The notes beneath the pieces were generated by a model, which searched no databases, was not told the origin of the DNA, and saw only the letters and a program-made list of their open reading frames with translations. A stretch of DNA of 64,000 nt from Solicoccozyma terricola (taxonomy: Eukaryota > Basidiomycota > Tremellomycetes > Filobasidiales > Piskurozymaceae), in assembly GCA_001600875.1 (NCBI GenBank), contig BCLD01000004.1:818553-882552 (forward strand). The letters are read 5' to 3'. The position numbers and the translations under genes were made by a program. Positions 11,232 through 22,116 of the stretch are shown here, in pieces (the first letter of the stretch is position 1; every line of letters begins with the position of its first letter).

Positions 11232-11885
11232 CTATTCTTCTTGAGCGAAGGGGTTCTCAATCTCTGCGGACAGCCAAGTAAATACCATGTCAGCGATCGT
11301 CGGTAGAGCGACATGACCAGGAGGGTACTCACCCTCGTAGCCATCAGTTGGGGTGATAAGGACAAGTGTAGGTCCTCGCACAACAACTAATCCAAGCTGT
11401 CGCGGTTGTCGACCGTCTGCATAGCGAGAAGAAATCCACCTCAGTTCAAGCTCAGTTGGTGGTGCTCTGGGATTCGCACGCACCGGTATACTCCTCTCGT
11501 ACGTCGTCTAGCACCAAGTTTTGTAATTGGTCATGACCTTTAAGAATCCCAATAACTGTCGGTAGATTGGTTGGAGGATGAGGTTGTAGCGGCGCTCCAG
11601 CCTAGCAAGAACGACCCACCTTCACGTCCACCATGGAATTTGACCTTGATTTCCTTGTCAACATACTTGGACAGGTCTAAAATGGCTTCCTTCTTGGGTC
11701 TTGATTCTCCTGGTTTGCCGCCTTGCACTGCTCCACCTCTGCCGCCTCTTGCTGTTGGACCACCTCGGTTGGCTTGTCCGCCGCGGAAGCCGCCTCGACC
11801 TCCCTGCAATGGCGAGAAAGAGAGGTGTTAGTAGGAAACCCCTGTGCAAACCATGTACGGCGACGGCACTCACTCTGTCTGCCAT
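11232..11885 (-). CDS. LSM7: U6 snRNA-associated Sm-like protein LSm7 with RGG leader
   Basis: LSm7 is a ring subunit of Lsm1-7 (mRNA decay, cytoplasm) and Lsm2-8 (U6 snRNA, nucleus). Exons 11885-11874, 11803-11620, 11555-11484, 11416-11333 and 11263-11232 give 127 aa. Sm1 is KEAILDLSKYVDKEIKVKFH with VIGILKGHDQLQNLVLDD; Sm2 is RQLGLVVVRGPTLVLI; the tail ENPFAQEE resembles other LSm7 proteins. Before Sm1 is an added stretch of about 35 residues with repeated GRGG/RGG motifs. Yeast and human LSm7 have only a short leader there. Its 3' end converges with the HAD gene, 132 nt away. Confidence 0.93.
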
Positions 11886-12062
11886 ATCGTTGTTATGGAG
11901 ATGGTGAGATGATGAGTATAGCTGAGGAAGGATCTAACGTTCGTATGGGTGTCTCGCGTTCCAACTAATTACGGACATGGTGCCAACCATCTCCGCGTCG
12001 GTTGTTTACAGTTAGCTGCTCCACTCCGATCGTCGATCCGCCTGCAGCCGTCTGTCTCGAAC

Positions 12063-15000
12063 ATGTCCTCCGCAATGGAGAGCAATGCCGAAGCAGGTCC
12101 ATCATCCAAGCCTTCAGCAGGCACCGTGACCCCGCTCTCTTACTTGGAGACGCTGAACGATGCCCAGCGAACAGGTGAGCTCGTCTGACCGTGGGTAGTC
12201 GAGACTGATTGGCTAACGAGGCATGGATGTCAGCGGTCACCTTCCCTCGAGATATCCCATTGCAGATTCTTGCTGGACCGGGATCTGGAAAGACTCGAGT
12301 TCTCACGGCTAGAGTGGCGTATCTGGTGCAGCACTGGGGATTGCAGCCATGGGAGATCACAGCGGTAAGCTTTAGCTTGTAGACGACGATGGAGCTGGGC
12401 ATCACTGATCTTCTCTAGGATTGTCTTCGTAGGTCACATTTACCAACAAAGCAGCTCAGGAGATGAGGAAGAGGCTCAATGTGCTCTTAGGAGAGGACTT
12501 AGCTAGCAAGTTGATTCTAGGTAAGGCATGTCTGTGGTATCGCCACGGTGCTCAGGTCTGATATTGTGTCTGGCTGCATTATTCCAGGAACATTCCATGC
12601 TACTTGCGCGTCATACCTGCGGAAATACGGAAGGACAATTGGTCTGAATAACAACTTTTCGATCACTGATAGCGACGACGGGAAAAAGATTATGAAAGAG
12701 CTCATTAAGCCGATGGCTTCATCGCTCAAAGAACGCAATCTCGCTGTCAAAGAAGGTCAAGTCCTTTCAGAGATTTCAAAAGCCAAATCGAAGGAGGAAG
12801 GCCCCGAGGAAATGTTGCTGAGAGCTCAGTCGATGGGATCAAGAGGAGAAGTCCTTGTTGTCATCGCACATGTGGGTGTTGGAAGCGAGACCCAGACATA
12901 CCGTCGGTCTGACAGAACTCCGCCTGTCCAGCTTTACCAAGCCTACGAGCATGCCCTTCGATCCTCAGACTCATTGGATTTCGATGATCTCCTTCTTTTC
13001 GGTCTCAGACTATTCCGAGCTGCTCCTCATATCCTCAAGAATTGCAAACACATCCTGGTTGACGAATTTCAAGTCAGTTGTGCTCCCTCGCCAGAGTGTC
13101 GTCCACGGATATTGACGACGATGCGATAATTCGTAGGACACCAACACAACACAGTATTCTCTGATGAAGTTGTTCGCTCTCTCGCATGCAGGAGTGACAA
13201 TTGTTGGGGACCCTGATCAGTCGATTTATGGATGGCGGTCTGCTGGTGAGACTTATTGCGACTGTTTTCTAGGTTTCTCACTCATACCTGAGATCATCCC
13301 TGCAGAGGTTGAAAATCTGAACCATATGAAGCGAGGTCAGTCCAACTTGCAAACGAATTTCAACTTGGTTTCCAATTTAAGATCTGGATCTCCCTTCCTT
13401 TAGATTTCCCGGAAACCGATGCCATATACCTTGAGAAGAACTACAGATCGACTGCTGCGATCTTGGCAGCTTCCATCGCCATCGTTTCTCAAGGTAAGTG
13501 GAAGACGCAGGTGTAACCATTGGTTGAAGGGTAGACTAACAGGGTAGCTCAGACAAGGAGCGCATCGCCAAAGGCTTGCATACCGATCATGCGCAAGGAG
13601 CTCACGTCACTCTCAAACCTTGCCAATCTGCCTTCACGGAAGCCGCCTTCATTGCCGCCGAGATCAAGCGGGTCATGGCATATTCGGGTGGGATGTTAAA
13701 TTATGGGGACTTCGCGATCCTGCGTGCGTTTGATCAACAATGCGAAGATAGCCCGAGCTGACTTGCTCGTTAACAGTCCGCTACAATGCGCTGTCCAGGC
13801 TCATAGAAGTTGCTCTGCAGAAAGAATCCATACCCAACAAGGTTGTCGGTGGCCACAAATTCTTCGAGCGCCTGGAAGTCAAGGATCTGCTGGCGTATCT
13901 GCAGCTGGTCGACAATCCCAACTTTACTGTAAGATGACAGCCACTCTTGGCCGGGAGTCAACAATTGATATATAGGTTCAAAATACAGCCCGCGTTCACT
14001 CGAGTTGTCAATGTTCCGAAGCGGTCCATAGGTGACAAGGTGAGTCACACATTTTGTTTCGGTCGCTTGATGGCTGAACATCCGCTTCTTACCAGTCTGT
14101 GCAAGACCTGCTGACACAAGCAAGGGCGATGAAGGTGTCTCCGCTGCGACTGGCAGAGATGATTGTCGATGGAGAACCCGTGGATAATATCAAGCCTGCT
14201 GTGAAGCGAAATCTCACGGGCTTCGTTCGCGTCATTCGAGAGTTGCGGCGCTATGCGCTAGGGGTATGTCCGTCGAACTTCTTACTTTGGCAGAGACTGA
14301 CTCTGACGTCACCTTCTTCCAGGGCACACCAGTGGCAGACTTGCTAAAGTTTCTTCTTGAAATGACCGGGTACAAAGATCACCTGGAGAAGACTCAGGAC
14401 GATTTCAGGGCTAGATGGGAGAATGTGCAGGAATTGGTGAATCGCCCTGACGACCTATTCCAGTTACACAACAACTGATTCACCTTCGCATGACAGATCT
14501 CCTATGCTGTCATTGTGGCAGCAGAAAAAGATAAGGCTGTCAATATACCTGACGAGGGTGCGGATATTGCAGATCCTGCCGGGGAATCGACCACAGACCT
14601 AGGAGGGTTTGGTCATCTGTCGGAGGTCAAGACAGATCTTGCGTTTTCCGAAAAAGAGTTCGAGATCGTCGCAGAGAGTCTCCAGACAGATGTGCACCTC
14701 TTCCGAAAAACCAGCGGCAGTGACTTCAACGATTCAGAAGGAGGTTTAAAGGTCACCGAGAACAGCAAGACGAAAAAGAATCTGTCTCTCAATATACCTG
14801 CAGTCGGACGAGATGCAGACGAAGAAACGAAGCTCTTAGAGTGAGCAGAGCGGAATCAGGTAACAATGGCCGACCGCTGACAAGTCGCCTCGTACGAAGG
14901 AATACCCCACTACGCGCCTTCCTACAAGCTTCGATGCTGTCGACAGATACCGAAGCCCAGGAGGACGACAAGAACACACCGGTGAGGGGGGCACAATGAA

Positions 15001-16583
15001 TTCCACATAGCGACAGCGAATCTGAATTGGTGGGATGCCTCTCACAGAAAGTCACCTTATCAACGGTGCACGGCGCCAAAGGGCTAGAATGGCCTGTAGT
15101 ATTCATTCCCTGTGGTGAGTACTCGTATCATGTATAATAAGGTTGCTACGTGCTGAACACATAACTGTCTGGCTCTCAGCGGAGGACGGTGTATATCCCT
15201 TCTATCAGTGCACTGAGGACGAGGAGATACGAGAAGAAAGGTAAGCGATGGCTTATATTCGGTTTACGAAGGCGTGACCGACAGCCAACATCTTAATATC
15301 TTCCGTCAGACGTTTGCTGTATGTTGCGATGACGCGAGCCCAAGGAGTCCTGGTGCGTGATCTTTCATATTGCTCGTTGTGGAGCTATTCCCGCTGACTC
15401 GCACACGCCTGCACAGTATCTATCTTATTCACTTACGAGGATGCTGGGTGGAGACGAGATAGATCGTCAGATTAGTCGTTTTGTTGCTTCCGCTCAAGAA
15501 TCGTCCGAGGTACTCTCGCTTGCCGCCATCCATGGTTGCATACACTGACTCGAATTTTCAAATCACCTAGAGCGTCTTTGCTGCGACAGCTCCAGACTTC
15601 GGTGAAGTGGAGAGAGCCGGATTGACCAAGATTCTGGAAAGAGACATCGTTGACGAAGCTACTGCCACGGAGATGATCGAGACATAGTGAGTTCCAGATC
15701 TGAACGTTCCCCTCCGCGCTGACTCTGATCACCCTTGTCCATTCCTAGTAACCGGACCACGAACGCTCTCGCTCATTGGGAATTGCCGCCATCCTTCGGC
15801 CGCAAACTAAAGAGCGGATTTGGTGGTCTCATACCTTTATGGTTCAATTCTCCCAAAAAGGAGAAACGAGCTTCCCAGTACTGGGCGTCTGAGACGGATG
15901 AATACGCTCTACCGGACATGGATGGTGGCTCGACCTTACCTGGGCCTGTGAACAAGGTGACGATACCACATCAGGGTCTGAGACCAGGCCAGCCATCGGG
16001 ACCTGGCTTTGCATCAGCTCGACTCGCCATGGGAAGCCCTTCCCGCAGAGGAAGACATGACAGGTCCATCGAAGGGAAGGAGGTGGTAGAGGAGTCACCG
16101 CCGCGTCCTCCACCTGGTACAAGGTTACCGTCATCGAAGATGGAGTATCAGGAGCCTCTTCCCTTCAGCTTCGCCGGTGCCACAAACCAAGACTCCGGCG
16201 TCGAGCCATCTTCTCTCAACTTCAAGCGCGCGCACGAATCATCTTTGAACCTCATGAAGTCGCTGGGGCTTCCTCCGCCGCCTTCGACGATTTCGAAATC
16301 GGCTGTCACCGCGACGACCTCGGGCTTGATGAACTTTCAAAAGTCATCGAATAGCTCTCTCACATTTATGAAAAACCTTGGAGCTCCTAACCAGACCCAA
16401 CTATCTGAACGACCGAAGACGGAGCTGAAAGGACCGACCGCAACCTCGACCTCTTCTTTTGTCATACCATCGCTCACTCCAGGCATGGCTAACGTCAGTC
16501 GGCCTGGCGGCGGGGGAACGAAGAGACTTGGAATGGGCGGTAGACCGACTCCGTGGGGCTCGAAGAAGCCCCGTCACGATTGA
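12063..16583 (+). CDS. SRS2: UvrD/Srs2-type 3'-5' DNA helicase
   Basis: An SF1A helicase that, in yeast, strips Rad51 from ssDNA and limits recombination; nuclear. Twenty exons give 1118 aa (yeast Srs2 is 1174). Helicase motifs in order: I GPGSGKT; Ia [19 protein letters not shown], across the 13072/13137 splice; [51 protein letters not shown]. The C-terminal exon (15749-16583) is disordered, Pro/Ser-rich, and has two copies of a short motif: [13 protein letters not shown] and [13 protein letters not shown]. It ends in a basic tail. An 81-nt in-frame stretch at about 12850 between GT and AG could be a further intron. The gene diverges from LSM7. Confidence 0.92.
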
Positions 16584-16838
16584 AAGACACGATATCAACG
16601 ATAGATACGACCTGCACGATACAACCAGCGCAAATGCCAGCATGAAAGATAATAGAACTAGCCAGATAGATGTTGAATGTAAAATGAGAGAAAGCATGCT
16701 TTGCGTTACGTCATGTCCCTAGGTACCAATTCCACTCAAAACAACGCGAAGTCCTGTTGGTTGATGGAATAAAGCTTTGAACGGCCTTGTCAGGCAACGC
16801 AGGCGATATCCAACCTCGATGGCAGCTCGCTAGTATCA

Positions 16839-19800
16839 TTGGTAGATGCACTCTGCGTACGAGAGATGACAAGAGCAACTCTCCGCGCCTCCGGCCCCGA
16901 CTTACCTCGAGCAGCAACTTCGATACCTCTCCTGTCTGCTGCGGTAGAGGACTCTATCGCCGTATGGTCCCGCGACCTCAGAGGGTTGTTTGAGCATGCA
17001 AAGGAGAGATTCGGCGATGTGTGCTGGTCTGGAGGGGAAAACGATGCATATGGCTATGGCCAGAACGGCAACTGGGGCGACGATGCAATCTGGGGTCACA
17101 AAGGTGGGTGTTCTACAGTCACGGCTACTCAAGGGACTACCCAGAAGATACTAACGATCGCCAGCTACTTCAGCAATCGTTTATGCCAGAGCTCCAAGTC
17201 AGTGGCTTCGTGCGGTTAGGTCTGGTTTGCAACTGACAGTCTCTCGTGCTATTTGCAGAAGCATTCAAAGACCGCTACTTCCCATCGAGCTTTGGCCGTC
17301 CCACAACGACCTCACCAAACCTAGATGGAAGGAACAACCGTCCAGAGTCTGTCGGTGCGAGTCGTGGGAGCTCCGGGGAGGCTACGGCAAATGAACGACT
17401 GCTGGATGATAGTGCAGTATCAATTACGAGGCGACGATCACCATCAGGGCATGTGTTGCAACTTCACCATGGCGGGACACCAGAAATGTTTGCCTCATAT
17501 CTTGAGTGAGAGCCTCCAATCTTGATTTTCTGATGCGGATAGCTCATCTACTTATTATTCAGGTGGTTATACACGTCGGATGGCCTGGGAGATGTAGTCG
17601 AATGGGTCAACGAGGATGTGGATGACCGTAATGCGGCTTTGCTGGCCACGGAAAATGGGGGATTAGGTCTGGGATTGCTGAGCGTGAACTTCAACGGAGG
17701 TGTAACAGATTCCAAGGGACGAGTAGGGACTATAGCTGAAAGGAGAGAGCGGTTAGGACAGGTGCGTTGCCTGATCCCCATGCTCGATGCGTTGCTGAAT
17801 CAATCTTTGAGTCCCGTAGGATTTGACGTACATGTGGCGAAGCAAGCTATATGCGGACGTCAAAATTTTGCTGCATCTCGGTGGTCCTAGTCAACATGCT
17901 CCATCCGCATTCCGTCCACATCAGCTCGCCCTCCCGCTGCAACGACAGGCGTCTGCTTCAACCTTCAGCCTCGCACTTGATCCTTCGGTGGGACCAATCG
18001 AGGACGAGTACGAGCATGGTACACTGGAAGGAGATCAACAAGCAAAGACTGCCATTTTCTCAGCCCACCGCTTCATCCTCTGCTCTCGATCACCATATTT
18101 TGCGCAAGTCTTGCTCAACAACGGGTCGTTCCAACCTCACGGGGCGTCAATGTGGTTGGTATCTGACAACGATTCCGCAGTTTCGCACACCCCGGAGATT
18201 GTTCTGCCATTTCCACCATTTACCCCGGCTGCACTTCACTTTGTGCTAGGATACCTATATGCTGGCAATCTTGCATTCTCCAATCGGACTTTCGATCTCT
18301 CTACGGCGTTTGCGATACATAGAGCTGCGATCTTTCTGGAAGTGAACGCTCTTGAGGCAGAGATCGAAGCTCGGATCGTCTGGGAATTCTGCCATGGGTT
18401 GCTTTGGGACAAACCTCCTTTATCAGATGCAGAAGGAACAAACGAAACGGTCTGGCAAACTACCTCGAGACCATGTCGTTGTAAGCGATGCCTGAAGCGA
18501 ATACCTCGAGTATGGAGGTTCGCAAATGCTCCTGATGTCAAGGCTCAAGCTCTTTCGCATCGAGCAAGACGATACATGATATCTGCATGGGGATTATGCT
18601 GGGGGAGGGAGGTAGCAACTGCGGATCCGACCGACGTCAGGGATCTGGTAGACTCTGTACTCAGATTTCACATCGGACAGGTGGACGCAATCGTCAATAA
18701 CTGGAGGCGTCTAGTATCTGGTAGGCGAAGACTTGCGCAGGACGTGACTGCAAGCAGTGGTACGCTGCTGCCGGTGGAAAGCACTAGCCAGACCTGGGAA
18801 GAGCGCCTGTCGTCCATATTCGACGAGATCGAGGCAGCTTTGCTTTTGCAAACCCTGGGTAATATTCAGGCGGTTCTCGATAGTGATGAGCTGCATGAGA
18901 TAATCGAGGGAAAAAATTTCGAAGGAGACCTGCTAGAGAAGATCTTGAAAGCTTTGGAAGACAGCACGGGGGCGTTATCGACGTGCAAGCACGCGGGCAT
19001 AGTTTATCAGGCAAGTGGCCTTGCTAGCCGGCCGCCTCATGAAGATCATCGACGCTGATGTTCCATCTCACACAGTGTTTGGTCTCGTCGTTATTACTGC
19101 GCACTAATCCTGATAGCGACGAGCTTGCAATTTTACTCGGCTCCAGCAGACGCGAGTTAGTGGAGAGGACGAAAGAAGCGATTCTCGCGCATATCAAGCG
19201 AAGATGGAGTCATATTCAGTCTGAAGCTGGCTTTCACGGCATGGAAATCTGGGCTTTGAAAGAAATCAGCGATGGTGAGAAGGTTGATAATGACTCGAAG
19301 TTGTTGCCGTTACTAACTTGCATCCATATCCTCGCTCAGAGATCGATGTACCTATCGAGGACCTCCTGAGACCCGTTGCCAGCCTAACGGGTCCGCGTTC
19401 AAATGCTGGGATCAAGGCGTTGCCTGTCGTTGGTCAGACTAAGGCTGCAGGGGATCGAGCGTCCTCTCCCCGCTCCACTGTTACCGGCAGAACATCCTCT
19501 TTGGCGACACAAACAGCATCCATTCGACCGCAGGGAAGGGTAGCGACTTTAGGGAGCCAGCTTCTTGCTGCCGGCAGAACAGCCTCCTCGGTGACACAAA
19601 CAGCATCCATCCGACCCCAGGGAAGTGTAGCGAGTTTGAGGAGCCAGCATTTGCCCGTCATTCAGCCCGGACGTCCAACTCCTGCGTTCGCGCAAAGATT
19701 GGTGGCAGGACCGTCCTCAAGGCCTGCACGACCTGCTGCGCCTCCTGCTCCTTCTTCCGTCATCAGATCCCTTGGTGAACCAACGCCGTCTATCCGGACT

Positions 19801-21729
19801 ACTCACAGTCCTGCAGCCGCTTCCGCACTGGCCAGAAGACGGGTTGCCAGCGTCGCCTCGAATCTTTCAGCAGTGGATTCAAATCCTCAAGCAAACGCGA
19901 CTGCTGCAACGGCGCGCATTCCGCGCTCTTCCACCTCGCGATCCGCCCAGCTACTACCACCTCCAGTCCCACAACCACGAGAGCGAGCTACTTCTTCTGA
20001 GGGAAGACGCCTTGTCCCACAATCAGCAGCCGGCGCTTCTGCGGCATCGTCCGTTTCTAAGACTCAAGAGAACCGGCAACGAACGATGTCAGCGGGCTCC
20101 AAGTTGTCTGTGCACCCACTTTCCGCCAGGAAAACAGCAAACACATCGCCAATGGGACCTTCATCAAGGGCCGCTCCGTCTGCCGTTTCCAACCGGCCTG
20201 CATCTGTCCGCTCGGGCATTTCCTTGCGACAAGTTCCCATCACATCCACCAAACCCGTAGTTCCGCCCGTTCCCCCGGCCAAAACTATAACAGGAGTTAA
20301 AGCTTCATCTTCAACCAGTACAAAAGCAGCGCCGTTGATATCAGGTGCAGCAACGTCTTCAACTGGGAGGTCCTTCATGGCCGGAAAGGCAGTGATAGCA
20401 AGCAAGCCTACGACGGCTGTGGCAGGAAAAGCTTCTGCGCGGTCACCAGCTGTCTCCATGAGTTCAGTGCGAAGCAATGTCTCCATGCCGCCGAAGAATG
20501 TGAAACAAGCTGACGCCAATGCCAACGCCAACGCCGATGACGAACCACCTCGAACTTTACCACCCTCAACTACCCCGATTCGCGGCTCTAGGACCCCTGT
20601 GGCAACCCGAAAGATCTCAACGCCCCTTCTGTCGAGAGCTTCAACGCCGAACCTTGCGACTCCCAGACTCCATAACTTGACAGCAGGTCAACCCAAGATC
20701 CCGACCAGACATACTCCCGATGATTCTGCTGGAGAAGGCCAGCCAAGTGCTTCCGTAGATAATGGAGCACAACACGCAACGACATCTCTGAAGCCGCAGA
20801 CGGATGCTTCGGAAACTTCAAGCCGAAAAACTCCCTCCGGAGGCGGCAAACAGTCAATGTCAGTTTCTCTATCGGCAACGCCTCCAAATATGATAGAGCA
20901 AGTGAAGGGACTGCGACCTCTCGTACTGGCTCAAAGCACCGCACAGAGCGCTGTCTTGCCATCAACGCCACTGTCGACCTCCAACAGCGTCTTGAAGTCT
21001 GCCCCATCTCAGCAGAGTTTGCGGCCAACACATTGGTCGATGACACCTTCAGCCGGCCGGCGACTGCACCCTGCTTCTGCTTTCGATCCCACGCCGACAA
21101 TCCAGTCCAGCATCAAGTCCAGAATGCCTAGAGTGGAGGTCTCCGACGGCACGACCCCCGTGACGTCGACGAATGGAATCACCTTGACTATTGGCATCCC
21201 ATGTGTCGTGTATCTTAGCAATAGGAGAGCTAGGTTTAAGGCACTGTGCAAATACATCGGCCGAGTGGACGATGCGAATCGAAGGGGATCATGGGTGGGC
21301 GTGGAGGTCTCTGAACAAGTGACAAGCAAATTTGATCTCGCGGAGGATACCTTCGATGGTAGTATCAAAGGCATCCGTTATTTTTCGCTTGGCGAAGAGC
21401 TCGCCCCAGACCCTTTCCAGCAGGAAGCTCGTGATGCTCGCCGGCAGCGGATCGCAGACATCGAACACCGATTGGCTGGACGAATTCACTCGCCACAACC
21501 TCGCGGGGCGAGTCGTCTACCTGGGTTGGCCGATCTGGGAATGTCACGACATAATGACGGGAGAATCAGTCGCATCTCAACTCCTGTTCTAACGTCTCTT
21601 GAGGCAGATCTGTCGTCCAGCTGGATTAGCAGTCGTGAGGATGAGGGTACATCGCTACGAGGAGCTATGACTGTCGGGTTGTTTGTGAGACCCGAGGACG
21701 TGGTGTTTGTCGTGGGCGGAGGGGACTGA
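16839..21729 (+). CDS. BTB/POZ-domain protein with C-terminal CAP-Gly domain
   Basis: I recognise domains but no named ortholog. Exons 16839-17103, 17165-17197, 17259-17505, 17563-17761, 17820-19010, 19076-19274 and 19340-21729 give about 1507 aa. Around residues 250-400 is a BTB fold (KLYADVKILLHL, then FSAHRFILCSRSPYFAQVLL). An upstream segment ending WLYTSDG may be a split first BTB. Residues about 720-1320 are a low-complexity Ser/Pro/Ala/Arg region. The C-terminus is a CAP-Gly domain: GIPCVVYL, RGSWVGVEV, DGSIKGIRYFS, then GLFVRPEDVVFVV after a 70-residue insertion. CAP-Gly domains bind tubulin or EB C-termini, so a microtubule role is inferred. The intron at 19011-19075 has a GC donor. 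The start could lie 10 codons later. Confidence 0.75.
19011..19075 (+). other. GC-AG intron in the BTB/CAP-Gly gene
   Basis: Here the reading frame needs TATCAG|GCAAGT to join CACACAG|TGTTTG. AG|GCAAGT is the consensus for the rare GC-AG class of U2 introns. Without this splice the frame stops at 19056. Confidence 0.7.
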
Positions 21730-22116
21730 GGGGACTGAGGGGAAGCTGAAGAGGACGGGACGGACGATGGCTGGTTCTGGACGCTACCTACACATGACCG
21801 TACGAACCGCTACGATGACCTTTCTCCCTAGTCCTGTACTCCTTCCTACTCTACGATATTTCACGACCAACTATAGAGACGCGGTCTTGTTTGCTTTTCG
21901 ATGTCCGCCGGATTCGCCTCGGACCCGGTCCAATACTCCAACACCACCAACACCATCCATCACATATCACAAGGCCAAGGTGGGGTAGCGGCATCGCCTC
22001 AGTCATCGTTCCCATCTCATCGAGCACGGCGCATGCTGGTAGAGTGATTCCCCGCTCGCAATCAACGGCATCGACATCTACCTACGAGCTTCCGGCCGTT
22101 CAGAATAGGGCCCAAC
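21730..22116. other. Region between the BTB/CAP-Gly gene and TAF12
   Basis: No gene is supported. It should hold the 3' end of the upstream gene and the TAF12 promoter and leader. Confidence 0.5.
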
